Assembly (NCBI GenBank): GCA_021292165.1
Contig: CM037877.1
Location: forward strand, 217,599,350 to 217,663,349
DNA: 64,000 nucleotides
Source of the DNA: Shinisaurus crocodilurus
Taxonomy: Eukaryota; Chordata; Lepidosauria; Squamata; Shinisauridae
Reading direction: 5' to 3'
Positions 12,190 to 23,150 of this stretch are shown piece by piece. Every line of letters begins with the position of its first letter. The first letter of the stretch is position 1. A model generated the notes under the pieces. That model ran no database searches. It was given only the letters and a program-made list of their open reading frames with translations, and was not told the origin of the DNA. The position numbers and the translations under genes were made by a program.

Positions 12190-13610
12190 CGTAAATCTCT
12201 CCCCTATCCTGTAGGTTCCTGATGACATGGCTACTGCATCCTCTGTCCTGGTTATGCTGTTGGTGAATGCCAGGTTTATCTGTAATAAAACCTCACTCAT
12301 CCATGATTTGATCATAGATGAGGGAGTTAACCTGGTGTGCATTACTGAGACCTGGGTGGATGAACTGAATGGTGTAGACCTGACTCTGTAGAGCACCAGG
12401 CCAAGCTGGAGGGTCAGGGTAGAGTTGCCATGATCCACGGAAACTCAGAAATGACGCACTGGGGACCTGGAAGCTCCTTTCCCCGTGGGAACTTGGGACG
12501 AGCCGGGGCCAGGTAAGTCTCACTATACTTCTGTGATCGAGCCTCGCCGGGCAGAAATGAGGCCGAAATTGGCCCTGCTCACGCCCGGCGAGGCCTTACC
12601 TTGTTCTTCGGGGCGGCTCGCCCTCTCGGCGGCGAGCCGCCCACATGGTCCATTCCGTCCCGTCGCATCACTTCCGGGACCAGAAATGACATGACGGAAC
12701 CCTGCACAGGCGCGCTGGACCCCTGTGGCACGTTCTGCGCCTGTGCAGGGTCCCGTTGCGTCATTTCCGGTCTCGGAAGTGATGGACAGGGCAGAAGATG
12801 CCCGATCGAGTGGCGCGGAGAACCTCTCCGCGCCGCTCAGAAGATCAGGTCGGGTCGACTCGGCGCCCCCGCGGAAGATCGGGTCGGGGGCGCGACCCAG
12901 CCTTGGAGCCAACGCTAAGTGTCACTGCGCTCAGGGGGGGAGAGTGGGGAGATTTCGCTCCATTCCTCCCCCCCTTGAAATTCTTGGCCAACCCTAAGAG
13001 AGCTTGTAACTTGTGTTGGGCCAAAAAGACAGACTGGGGACACTACCAATCTGTACTACCCACCATGTTGTCAAATGACCTTTCTGACTGAGCTGGCTGA
13101 GTCAGTCTTGGATGTGGTTCTGGAGAACCGTAGGACTTTGGTTCTGAGAGACTTCATTATCCACACTGAGTCTGCCTTAACAGGAGCAGCTCGAGACTTT
13201 ATGGCCTCCATGACAACCATGGGACTGTTTCAGTTTATCATCAATCCAACACATAGGGCAGGGCACACTCTTGATATGGCCTTTGTCTCAGGAAATCACC
13301 CCATTATCATGGTCAGAACACTTCCTGGTGATGTTTGTCATGGCATCAATCCCTCCCTGCAGATGTGGGGGACCCATTAAGATAGTCCACCCCTGGAATA
13401 TGAGGGATTCCTGAAAGCTCTGGGGGTTTTTCCGGTAGCCAGAGCCAGTGATTCTGTTGAGGCGCTTGCCATGGTATGGAATGAAGAGGCGTGACCAGTC
13501 TTTGACACAATCGCTCATGAATGCCCTCTTCAGCACTGTGGAGTTTGGATGGTTTACCACAAGCACAAAGCCTCCTTGGGTGCACTGATAGGATCACCAT
13601 CCATTATTTT
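12190..13610 (+). pseudogene. degenerate L2-type LINE, endonuclease region
   Basis: Two blocks, split by an insertion at 12420-12996, match the APE-type endonuclease of L2. The first reads VNARF...KTSLIHDLIIDEG, then VCITETWVDE. The second reads VLRDFIIHTESALTGAARDF, then THRAGHTLDMAFVSGN. The intact L2 at 31271 has the equivalents CNARS, ITETWLDE, LGDFNVHSGAALTGAPRDF and THVAGHALDLVFVSGE. The catalytic GDFN motif is changed to RDFI and stops interrupt the frame, so the copy is dead. The RT region is missing. Confidence 0.75.
12420..12996. mobile_element. CpG-rich hAT-like element, copy 2, with hairpin core
   Basis: It is bounded by TAGAGTTGCCA and TGGCCAACCCTA. The core is a long interrupted palindrome: CACTTCCGGGACC and CCCTGCACAGGCGC on the left pair with GCGCCTGTGCAGGG and GGTCTCGGAAGTG on the right (about 12668-12782). 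CpG dinucleotides are very dense, unlike the flanking DNA. It is inserted in the L2 endonuclease relic. The reading frames called on both strands here are by-products of GC richness and the palindrome. Confidence 0.6.
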
Positions 13611-14319
13611 ACTAGTCTAATATCATTCTGGCAGATAATCAATACTGGTGCATGAAAAGCCAGTAGATTTTAGAGCCAGCCCACAAAAGATGCTATAGGC
13701 CCCCGTTGAGGCCCCGGTCTGGATACAACCAAGTTCTGCCCAGGACGCTTCAGATTCCATTCTGGGTCAACCTCCTGGCCCTGCCCAGAAGCACAGTGTT
13801 GTTGTTTTAATTAAAAGTTGGCAATGCAGTATGCACTGAACTAGTTAATGTCTCTGTGGATTCCAGCCACTTTTGTTTGGTTCAAGTATCTTTCCTTAGT
13901 GATTCAAATGCAAACTAATTTATGATAATCTAAGGGTTTAAAATGCATCCAGATGAGTAATGTGTCGAGCAATGTGTGATACAATTAAGCACAAATTACA
14001 TAATGCCAAATAAATGAATGAAAATTGATGTTATGATTTCTACATCATTGAAAAAGTTAAGATAACATGCCATGAATTTTGTAAACAACAGATCTCACAA
14101 TCTGGAACAAAGCTTTGAACTAATCTTATATACCTGTCAAAAACAAAGTGCTTCTTAGATTCAATTAAAGTGTGAAACCCAAGGTTCAGATCCTAATGAT
14201 GGGGCATAATGTAGCGAAAGCTGAGCACTCTCCTAATGAAATCAATGAGATTTGGCTGGATTACACCCATTATACTGGATATTGTGTTGCCACTAGGTAT
14301 GTCAGGGAAATCCGGAAAA
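13611..14319. other. no recognisable feature
   Basis: AT-rich unique-looking sequence with no gene or repeat that I recognise. Confidence 0.45.
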
Positions 14320-14525
14320 TAGGGATGTACCTGCTCACCTCGAGCGGGCCGTAGCGGGCCGAAATCGGCCCCGCTCACGCCCACTAGAGACTTATGGGCC
14401 TTACCGGGTCCCGGGGCTCCCTTGCCTCTCCGCGTTGAGCCCGTCGCGTCACTTCCGGCTGGCCGGAAGTGATGCGACAGGACCCTGCGCCGGTACGCTG
14501 GGACCCCGTGCTGTGTATTTTACGG
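14320..14525. mobile_element. CpG-rich hAT-like element, copy 3, right-truncated
   Basis: It begins TAGGGATGTAC and carries the CpG-rich arm and the ACTTCCGG...CCGGAAGT core (14450-14473, an almost continuous palindrome). The right arm is missing. L2 3' sequence begins immediately afterwards. Confidence 0.55.
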
Positions 14526-14529
14526 AGAA

Positions 14530-14996
14530 ACAAGGGCAACAGGGCTTAAAACAGCCAGTCTGTCCCAACTGCAATCTACCCGGACACTACGCTCAACATC
14601 TGGGGCCCTCCTCTGACTGCCACCTCCAAGAGAGGCTCGGTTGGTGGCAACGAGGAGGAGGGCCTTTTCAGTGTTAGCCCCTCAATTTTGGAATAAGTTC
14701 CCCACTGAGACCTGCCTGGCGCCAACCTTACTATCTTTTCTGTGCCAGGTCAAGACTTCACTCTATGCCAAGGCATTCAATAGTTAAGAGCTCAAAATAG
14801 CACGGGGGGGGGGGGAATTGTCACCTGTAGGCTTAGTTTTATTAACTTTTGGATTGTTATTTTAAACTGTGCTTTTAAATTTGGTTTTTTAATCTTTTTA
14901 ACTATTCTGTATGTTTTTATTGTTGTTTTTATGTACAAACTGTTGTGAACCACCCAGAGAGCTTCGGCTGTAGGGCGGCATAGGAATGAAATAAAT
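14530..14996 (+). mobile_element. L2-type LINE 3' end
   Basis: The sequence includes GGTGGCAACGAGGAGGAGGG and GCCTTTTCAGTG, typical of the L2 ORF2 C-terminus. The 3' UTR ends in a stem-loop (CCACCCAGAGAGCTTCGGCT, then GTAGGGCGG) and an AATGAAATAAAT tail. It contains a poly-G run near 14803. A 5S-SINE follows the tail directly. Confidence 0.7.
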
Positions 14997-15165
14997 GTGG
15001 CTCACGCTGGCTCAGCTTGTCTGAGCGTGGAAAGCTAAGCAGGGTCAGGCCTGGTTATTACTTGGATGGGAGACCCCTCCTCTAGTTTCCTGCATTGAGC
15101 AGGGGGTTGGACTCGATAGCCTTGTAGGCTCCTTCCAACTCTATGATCTATGAAATCTATGAAAT
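14997..15165 (+). mobile_element. 5S-rRNA-derived SINE, copy 2
   Basis: Same 5S head and CR1-like tail as the copy at 11116, with only scattered substitutions. It is inserted exactly after the A-rich tail of the preceding L2 end. Confidence 0.85.
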
Positions 15166-15421
15166 GAAATGAAGACACATGAAAATCCACAAAACACAGA
15201 AAAATGGATTTAACAAAATCCATACATCTTTAATTGCCACCACCCTTCTGGCATTTTAGTCATCAAATTGCTGCTTAACCTCAACCATGAAATCTGGGGG
15301 CCATATTACATTTTTCTTAGATGGGAAAATAATTTTCATGTAGGTTCATGTGAATATTGTCATGTTTGAGAAATGATTTTCCGTCTAGGGTACAAAGAGA
15401 TGGATCAGACAACAACTGCGT

Positions 15422-15765
15422 AAGAATATAAGAAGAGCCCTGCTGGATAAGACCAAGGTCCATCTTGTCCAGCATTCTGTTCACACAGTGGTCAACTCGC
15501 TCCTGTGGGTAACCAACAAGCAGGACATGAGTGCAACAGCACCCTTCCAGTCATGTTCCCCAGCAGGTAGTGTACATAGACACACAGCCTCTGATACTGG
15601 ATATAGCCATCAGGACTAGTAGCCATTAACAACTTTATCTTCCATGAATGTGTCTAATCCCCTTTTAAGCCCATTCAAACTGATGGTCATCACTACATCT
15701 TCTAGAAGCAAATTCCATAGTTTATGCTGTACAAAGAAGTACTTTTTATCTTCCTGCTTGCATGA
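15422..15765 (-). mobile_element. CR1/L3-clade LINE 3' end, reverse
   Basis: The reverse complement of this stretch matches the 3' UTR and last codons of the copy at 1545-2235, beginning at AAGAAGAGCCCTGCTGGA. The minus-strand translation near 15620-15700 contains GLKRGLDTFMEDKVVNGY, the decayed end of ORF2. Confidence 0.7.
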
Positions 15766-17032
15766 GCTGCATTGCATTAGCTGTACATAGCAGAACACTC
15801 ATGTCAGTGTCCATATAATACAATAGACACATTTTCCTACATGGAGTTTGACTGCATTAAAAAAAAATACTTGAAGGCATGATCCTGTGAGATAGCCACC
15901 CTAATAAAGAGGATAATCTACTAAATTGGAAAATAAAATTTTAACCTCTAAATAGGAGGCTGTCATAACCAAAGAAATATTTTTCTGTCTTCAAGAGATC
16001 TGTTATCTTTTAGTCTTCCAATTGTGCGCACTAAATTATGTTCATACACATAAATATCCAATTTTAATATCAATCCTGCTTTCTCTCCTAATTATGCATT
16101 TTCTCCCACCCACTTTTCATATTTCTTATTAGCCACGTTGTAACCTTCAATGCTAGTGATTGGATTATCAAGTAATGGCTGCCTTAAGCTATCAGATAAA
16201 TGATCAAAACAAAGGCTGGAAGCTATATTGCCTTAATGCAAATGACCTAAAGTGGAGGATTTGATTTAATATAGGATTCAGTTATAGTGAAGTAAAGTAG
16301 AAGAGTCTGCAGAACGAAAAAAAATGACTTTGATGGATATTGCTGTAAGACTGGTTTAAAAAAATATATGAAAATAAGCACTGTGAAGGTTAACCATGTC
16401 TTCAAGGAAAACAATAATGCATTTGAAGGAAAAATTTAGGGAGGGAATGTACACTGCTTGTATATACATTAGATACACAATGTGAAAAACCTTGCCTAGT
16501 GAATGCAGAGCAGTCTTATTAAGCCCTGCAGAGCAGAAATGGTGTAATTAGGGATGGAGTTGGATAACAAGTTTTTTCCCCATGGCAATTTTTGCAATCG
16601 CTTCATAATGGGATCCCAATAGAATGAGATTCTTTGAAGACATTCAAATCTCAGTGAATTCCATGATCACCCCACTTTAGATAAGTTATATTTTTGCAGC
16701 ATGTTTTAAGTACATTAACCATGAAATCCAGATACTGGACATTTACAGGCAACCTAGGGGGTGTTCAGAGGAGCCTCCTCCTTGCATATATTCAGGAGAT
16801 GTGTGCCTCCCATGGACCATCACTGAGTGCAACATCAGCAAAGAGAGCCTATGTGCATATAGCTGTATATACATATGGTGCACACTTTTGTACAATCAGA
16901 GCAATTTTGAGGAGGTAATTTCAAAATATTCAAAAGCATTGTACTTTGTTCTTTTCTGCAGACTCGCTTGCAAGCCCAAGAAAGTGTGAAAAGTCCCTCC
17001 TTTGAACCCATGCTGTTATTTATTTCACTTCA
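15766..17032. other. unidentified; part resembles conserved non-coding DNA
   Basis: No gene or repeat recognised. The AT-rich stretch 15960-16290 contains TAAT-type homeodomain-like sites and ATGCAAAT-like octamer motifs. See findings. Proof needs alignment. Confidence 0.35.
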
Positions 17033-17465
17033 TAGGGATGTACAGATGCTGTAAAATCCATTCCATTTATGTCTCCTGGATTGTCAAGTGCCTTTTGTTC
17101 CATCATCCACTCATTGATGGAATTGGATTTTGTGAACATCCATTCATACGCATTTGCACAAATTCGGAGTTGTGCAAAGTTGCACTCCCGAAAATTCACA
17201 AATCCCCCCCTCCCACATAAGCAAATCCCTGAAAAATACCTATTTTCACACTTTAACCTATGGGAGGAAATGCACATTTTTTTGGTCTCTTTTATGTGTT
17301 TTTTCTATGACTAAATTTGTGTAAAATTACATAAAATTAAAAAAAAAGGTCTGCAAGTCCACGGAATCCACATGGCTAAGGAAAAGCTGGTCTGCTGTGG
17401 AATGGCTTGGATTCTGAAGAATTTGAACTCATTTGAGTCAGTTGTGGATTTCTCTGACATCCCTA
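17033..17465 (+). mobile_element. AT-rich hAT-like element (TAGGGATGTACAGA family)
   Basis: The left end is TAGGGATGTACAGA and the right end TCTGACATCCCTA, with a total length of 433 bp. Subterminal sequence matches, in reverse, both ends of the composite element at 30015-34671, which makes this the best uninterrupted copy in the window. I do not see a matching pair of 8-bp flanks. Confidence 0.65.
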
Positions 17466-17651
17466 CAAAAAGCCATCTTATTTTATTCTGTATTCCAACT
17501 CAGATGCAAAGCAGTGCAATCATCAACCATGCACGATCCAAGATAATACAGAAAACAGCCATTGGCCTTGTTACAAAAGGGGGGGGGAGTAAGATGTGAA
17601 GTGACCCTCAGAAGCACAGGTTGTGGATATGTGTAACCATTAGGATAGTTA

Positions 17652-18141
17652 GGGCACAATCCTATTGGGATGCTCCAGTGCAGAGTGGGAGGAGTGGCAG
17701 AGGCGATCTTTGCCTCCCCATCTCCCACTCTGCATTTTCACTAGATGGGCTTTTTTGCCCATCTAGCTGGAGCATCTTGGAGGGGGAGGGAAGGAGGCTT
17801 CAGGATACTTCTTGTCCTGGCCTCCCCAGTCTCCTCACCTCCAAAACACCACCTTTTACCCCTCTCTGAGGTCACTTTCCCAACCTCGGAGAGCAGCCAG
17901 CATGGTTCTTTCCATGCTTGCTGCAAGGAGGGGGGTTGGAGCTCTGATTCCCCGCTCTGAGGTTGGAGCGCAGTCTCCAACCTCGGAGCTGCGAATCCAA
18001 AAAATCCTATGGCCCCATAGATGCTACTAGGGGCCATAGGATCGCTCCCTCCAACTTCAATCCTATACTTGCTTACCTGGGAATAAATCCAATTCAACTC
18101 AATGGGCTTACTTATGAGTAGACACATATAGGATTGCAATG
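17652..18141 (+). mobile_element. Harbinger-like non-autonomous element, TTA duplication
   Basis: It begins GGGCACAATCCTAT and ends ATAGGATTGCAATG, with TTA on both sides (17649-17651 and 18142-18144), the TWA-type target typical of PIF/Harbinger. Internal hairpins include GATGGGCTTTTTTGCCCATC at about 17743 and CCTATGGCCCC...GGGGCCATAGG near 18010-18041. Related copies are at 54429 and 61350, and a short palindromic relative is at 37780. Confidence 0.65.
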
Positions 18142-18144
18142 TTA

Positions 18145-18774
18145 AGCAGAAGTGTGTGATTCAATGGAATCTTTAGATTCCAGACAGGAAAGGTGGATAA
18201 AAATCAGTGTCTGGAGGGACTCTGACTTTTGTCTGGCATTGTCAAAAGACAAAAGAAAATGTTACCTCAAGTATTAACTGTTCTATCAGTCACTTATCTT
18301 CAACTCACTTAAGTCATAGTTTCCCCAGAACAGACAAAATTGTGCCCCTTGAAAAAGTTCTTTGTAGAAAGTTAGCTTGAAAATATAGCGTTAGGATGAA
18401 ACTACACACTCTCTTTGCAAAACAATGTTCCTAAACATGGATAACATAAATGCCAGTGGGAGACTTAGAGGAAAAGATCAGTGGGGTACTTAACCACTTC
18501 TGCACCCACAATTCTCCCTTGCAAATGCATCCCAATGGTTTCCTTCCAAGACTGGCTCACTTTTAGTTTTGAAGACTGCTGGGAATAATGAGTAAAAATG
18601 GCATTTGTAGGGGACACATTGCAGGGGAGAATTGATGGGAAGAGAAAAGGTTCTGCACACCCTCCTGGGTAGTGGTTCTTCCCTGGAAATGTAAATACAT
18701 AGTATAATAGCTTCATTGGGTATCAAAGATTTGGACAACTGTGACTTGATATATACATTATGGAACAGCAGCAC
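18145..18774. other. no recognisable feature
   Basis: No gene or known repeat seen. Confidence 0.45.
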
Positions 18775-18776
18775 AG

Positions 18777-18970
18777 GACCCACTGTAGCTCAGTGGCAGA
18801 GTACATGTTTTGCATACAAAAGGCCCCAGGTTCAATCCCTTGCATCTCCAGTTAGGGCTGGGAAATACTTCTGTCTTAAACCCTGGAGAGCTGCTGCCAG
18901 TCAGTGTAGACGATACTGAATTAGACAGACCAGTGGTCTGACTCAGTATGAAGCAGCTTCCTATTCTCCT
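18777..18970 (+). mobile_element. tRNA-Ala-like SINE
   Basis: The head reads TAGCTCAGTGGCAGAG (A box) and GGTTCAATCCC (B box) in the layout of a tRNA-Ala gene, but the acceptor stem and anticodon arm are degraded. The body continues to GAAGCAGCTTCCTAT at the 3' end. Reverse copies are at 46192, 62960 and 63805, and a forward copy is at 55465. These are retroposons, not functional tRNA genes. Confidence 0.8.
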
Positions 18971-20157
18971 AACCTAGTAACCCTACATAGGGGCTCCCAA
19001 ACTCCTATTTGTAGCATAGGTATCAGACCTTATTTATGCATTATTATTTTTAAAAGACCCACTGGAGGAGTAATGACAAAAGCAAATACTGGAGGGTTCA
19101 CAAATCATAACTACTGCATGAGCCCAACACAACAAAATATGAGTTATTACTTCAGGGTCACAATGACCACAATGCTTTTCAAATTAAAGGGTTCTTTATG
19201 TGAAAACCGCAAGAAGCATGAAAAGAAAGCAAGATTATCCTCATGCTAACCTGAAAATGCTTTGTTTGACTATCATGTTTTATTCGTTTGTCTATTCAAA
19301 TGTGAGCATTTATACAACTGTGGCCTGGTTTGTAAGTACTGTAGTGGCCAATAATTACTGCCTGGTCCAATGCACCTTCCAGTGAAATGTTCTACAGAAT
19401 AAAAGTTATGGCAGGTAGGAAGGTGCAGCAGAACAACTCATCCCATGTTTATCAATGAATACTCAAAAAGTGAAGTGGACACAGGTTTGTCTGAGAACAT
19501 GTACTTAAATTTTTGTAACTTTCCAGAGGAGGCTCTTTAACATGCTAGCTTCTTTATATGCCTTATACTTTCAGAGACTACATATATTGAAATAGGCTAC
19601 TGTCTTTTCAAGTTAGTCCTTGGTACCACCAGGGGTTCCTTATGTGGCTCTAATTAACACCTGAGGAAGGGGCACAAGGAAGAGCACACTAGCTCCATTC
19701 CATCACCATTCTCATTGCCTTCCACATGTACAGGGTCACTGTCTACAATGGCGAGACTTTTGAATCTGTGGAGGTTTCCTGGATGACTGGAACCCTGATT
19801 TTCTAGGATTCTAAATCATGCAAGAATATGGATAGAAATCCATGGATAGAAAAGGCTCCCCAATGCTTCCCTCAACATCTGGAGGGAGACAAGAACAGTG
19901 ACAGAGGGGAGTGGAGCTAGCATGCTCTCCCTCCTTGCAAGTCAATTAAAGCCACATATGGGATGCCTGAATAGGGCTCATGACGAAGATGACAGAAATG
20001 TATTCTTATTTCCAAACATCCCATACTCACACATCAGCAGCATCTTTGGACTTCAGGCTGGGTCAAGTTCACCCATATTAACTAGCAGTAATAATGTCCC
20101 CACAGCTACTACCATTGCAGATCTCTCTTGCTGTAAGTGAATAAATTTGTGGTCTTC
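18971..20157. other. no recognisable feature
   Basis: No gene or known repeat seen. The left end of a TAGGGATG-type element appears at about 20159 (TAGGGATGAGTGAGAATTTC) and is cut off by a microsatellite. Confidence 0.4.
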
Positions 20158-20184
20158 ATAGGGATGAGTGAGAATTTCATTCAG

Positions 20185-20196
20185 TATATATATGTA

Positions 20197-20242
<46 letters not shown>
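20185..20242. repeat. compound (TA)/(TG)/(TA)n microsatellite
   Basis: A short TA stretch, then about 10 TG units, then about 14 TA units. Confidence 0.9.
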
Positions 20243-21215
20243 AGCTGTTGCCCGCGGCTGCGCTCACGTGGATTTTAGGATTTGGTATACAGTAATACCT
20301 TGGATTGCAAGTAACTTGGTTTGAGAGCATTTTGCAAGACAAGCAAATTTTTAAATATTTAATTAATTTTTTTTTACTTGATATACAAGCAACGTCTTGC
20401 AATACAAGTACTGTAGTGCGGCTTAAATTAAAAATCTCTACAAATTTTTTTGGGGGGGATTTCGTTTTGATATAAGAGTGTTTTGGATTACAAGCACGTT
20501 TCTGGAACGAATTATGCTCTCAATCCAAGGCATGACTGTAACTGTTTTTAAAAGAAACGTGTATGGGAAAGATGCAGTGTCTCTGACTGAAAGTGTAACG
20601 TTTAGGCTGGGTGCTGGCAGCTGTGACAGAAATATCTGTTCTTAAAGAAAAATCAGGTTAATCCTGAGAGTCTACAGGTGATGAAGAGTGAGCATGCCAA
20701 GTTTGGGGTAGATCCGTCTAAACGTGATGGAGCCTATGCGACAATGCCCCCCCCCACAACAGTCAGTCAGTAATTTAAACAGTTTCCCTCCCTTTTCACC
20801 CCATCATGTAAACAGTTTCCCTCCCTTTTCACCCCCTCAGAGAACATTCTAAATGGCCTAGGGGAGATTTGCATACCCAGCCCTATTGGCCCTTGCAGGA
20901 ATTCATACGAACATTCTAAGTGTCGTATGGGTTATTTGCATAACTGCTGCTATTGGCTCCTGCAGCAAGTTGGCTCCTGCAGCAATTATGAGGTGAGGCC
21001 TATTTGCAGAACTGCAAATATGAGAGTGTGGGGCAATTTTGCCCCCTTTTTTCACCCCCTTAAGGATGGAATTTCCCAAAATCCTTCCTTAGTGTGAGTC
21101 TACGTCATAAAAGCAATGTCCCTTCAAAATGTCACGTTCCTAAATTAAATGGTTTGAGCTGGGCGTTGATGAGTCAGTCAGTCAGTCAGTTAGGACACCT
21201 TTTATATATATAGAT

Positions 21216-21216
<1 letters not shown>
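20243..21216 (+). mobile_element. retroelement-derived block of uncertain class
   Basis: It begins TTGCCCGCGGCTGCGCTCAC and ends with repeated GTCA units followed by TTTATATATATAGAT. GCCAAGTTTGGGGTAGATCC lies internally. These features recall 3' ends of RTE- or Penelope-like retroelements, but no protein is preserved to decide. Internal tandem duplications occur at 20776-20840 (ACAGTTTCCCTCCCTTTTCA twice) and 20955-20985. It is interrupted by a mariner-like element. Confidence 0.4.
20290..20538. mobile_element. mariner/Tigger-like MITE
   Basis: Termini CAGTAATACCTTGGATT and AATCCAAGGCATGACTG form an inverted repeat and are flanked by TA on both sides, as expected for Tc1/mariner. Internal halves also pair (CTTGGTTTGAGAGCATTTTG against the ATAAGAGTGTTTTGGATTAC region). 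It lies inside the block at 20243-21216. Confidence 0.7.

Positions 21217-21218
<2 letters not shown>

Positions 21219-21256
<38 letters not shown>
21219..21256. repeat. (GA)n microsatellite
   Basis: About 19 uninterrupted GA units. Confidence 0.95.
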
Positions 21257-21261
<5 letters not shown>

Positions 21262-21599
21262 CATACCAAAATTCACACATTTCTTCATAAATGAGATGGA
21301 AAGAACTTGAGATTCATAAAAACTGAATATGGGAAAAGATAAACCAACAGATTCATCTATCCAGGCAGACGTCTTGGACTGCTTAGCATTTAAAAGTTTG
21401 GGTTTGAATCCCTGTGTGTACAACTATGTTGGTGGTGCTGCATTAGAGTTGCCACCTCTTTTTTTCTGACAGGCTCCTCAACTTCAATAGCTGCATGGCA
21501 CGCAGTTCCAAGTACAACATGATCCTCTCCATGGTGGGGGGCAGGTGTACCTGACAGATTTGTCCACCTAGAGGCCCTGCATGTCCCAGCTCTATTTTT

Positions 21600-21935
21600 C
21601 ATTTCATTTCTGTACCACCCAATAGCCAAAGCTCTCTGGGCAGTTTACAACAGTTAATAATAATAATCAACATTTATTTATAATGCCCCTTACACCAAAG
21701 GGCGGATAAAAATAGAATAAAATAGAGTATAAAATACAAATAATAATAATAACATCATAAAAATTTCACTACAGAAATTTAAAAACCAAATTTAAAGTAA
21801 CTTAAATAACTAAGAACAGGATAATACAGCAGGGCCTGCTAAAAAAGGTTGACCTGGCCCACTCCCCATGAGCTGTTTACAGCTGTTAAATGCCTCAGAA
21901 CAGAGGGCAGTCTTAACCTGGTGCTGAGAGGACCC
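21600..21935 (-). mobile_element. L2-type LINE 3' end, reverse
   Basis: The start, TACCACCCAATAGCCAAAGC followed by TCTCTGGGCAG, is the reverse of the L2 3' stem-loop seen at 14940-14980. The following A/T-rich 3' UTR and the CAGTCTTAACCTGGTGCTGA segment match the copy at 53650. Confidence 0.7.
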
Positions 21936-22075
21936 TGGACCTAATGCCCTTCGGGGACCCTCTTTACACGGCCATGGGCATTTCTTCAGCTCTAAAACAC
22001 AGAACTCACATTTCCTTCTTCCCCCACTGCCATTCCATGCTTTGCATCTCCTTCCACATTCCTGATATGTTTGAT

Positions 22076-22243
22076 CAAGGCTGGGGAGCCTCTTTCATCC
22101 CAGATACTACTGGGAAAAACTGTGCAAATGCCAGGAAGTCACCAAATGTTTGGGGTTCAGGGCAAAGGGGGAAGGGGACGTGGCCCTCTGGGGAGACCCG
22201 GAGGACTGGATTTGGCCCCTGAGCCTGAGGTTCCCCACCCCAG
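22076..22243 (+). mobile_element. hAT-like element, internally deleted
   Basis: The left end CAAGGCTGGGGAGCCTCTTT and the right end GAGGTTCCCCACCCC are diverged forms of the CAGGGGTGGGGAACC terminal repeat used by several elements in this window. The right half matches the end of the 56903-57288 element. Confidence 0.5.
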
Positions 22244-22984
22244 CCCAGTGCAGTTTCACATTTTAAACATATATATTGTATAGCTCCTTCCTGACTAGAG
22301 GAGCAAACTGGAGTCTGCTTCCCCTTCCCTGACACTAAAGGCTGTTTCTTGCAATTGAGCACCATGGTGTTGGAGAAAAGAAAAAGAATAAAGTGTCCCT
22401 TGCCTCTCTATTTCTTGGTACGGTCATAAATGAAAACTGAGTTTGGGGGGATTCTGACAAATGTTGCATATACTACACAAAACAGACTCAAGAGATAACT
22501 TGTCAGTTTAGCCAACCCTAAAAAAAAAGAAAAGGTCCTGGAAACTACTTGAAATACAGTGTCATGCTTTCCTGTTAGCACTCTTGATCCATCCTGGCCC
22601 TGCAGTGTTTGCTCTGAATAGGACCCTTCAGGGGTAAGACATAGTAGCCCCAAATCTGCTCAGATGCCTCTGAGACGTAGATCTTGCCAATATGGAGACT
22701 GAAAACACTGCCAGCATTCTGTTCCTCTTTATTCCAATCAAGCCTAGTCTAGATTTATATGATAGTGGGTAGCAAAGTAGCTGAGTAGGCCTAGTCCTCA
22801 CTCAGGAGTCACTCCTTGTTGATACCTGATGCCAATGGATCTGGGGTTGATACTTTCTCTGTGACTTTCTTGTTGTGATCATGCACGTCTTGTCTCTTAG
22901 AGGAAGAACCAAACAGGAGGCAACAGATGGAGAAGAAAACAACGACAAAATATTTTCTGGGCTATATAGGAGGGATAACCAGAG
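22244..22984. other. no recognisable feature
   Basis: No gene or known repeat seen. Confidence 0.45.
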
Positions 22985-23150
22985 GTGGCTCATGCTGGCT
23001 CAGCTTGTCTGAGCATGGAAAGCTAAGCAGGGTCAGGCCTGGTTATTACTTGGATGGGAGACCCCTCCTCTAGTTTCCTGCATTGAGCAGGGAGTTGGAC
23101 TCGATAGCCTTGCAGGCTCCTTCCAACTCTATGATCTATGAAATCTATGA
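22985..23150 (+). mobile_element. 5S-rRNA-derived SINE, copy 3
   Basis: Same structure as the copies at 11116 and 14997: 5S control-region head and CR1-like CTTCCAACTCTATGATC tail. Confidence 0.85.

Noticed and set aside
12523..12918. GC-rich overlapping reading frames on both strands as genes
   Set aside because: They arise from the CpG-rich palindromic transposon and have no domain resemblance.
18780..18850. tRNA-Ala gene
   Set aside because: A and B boxes are present but the stems do not pair and the body continues as a SINE. Other copies show the same layout.
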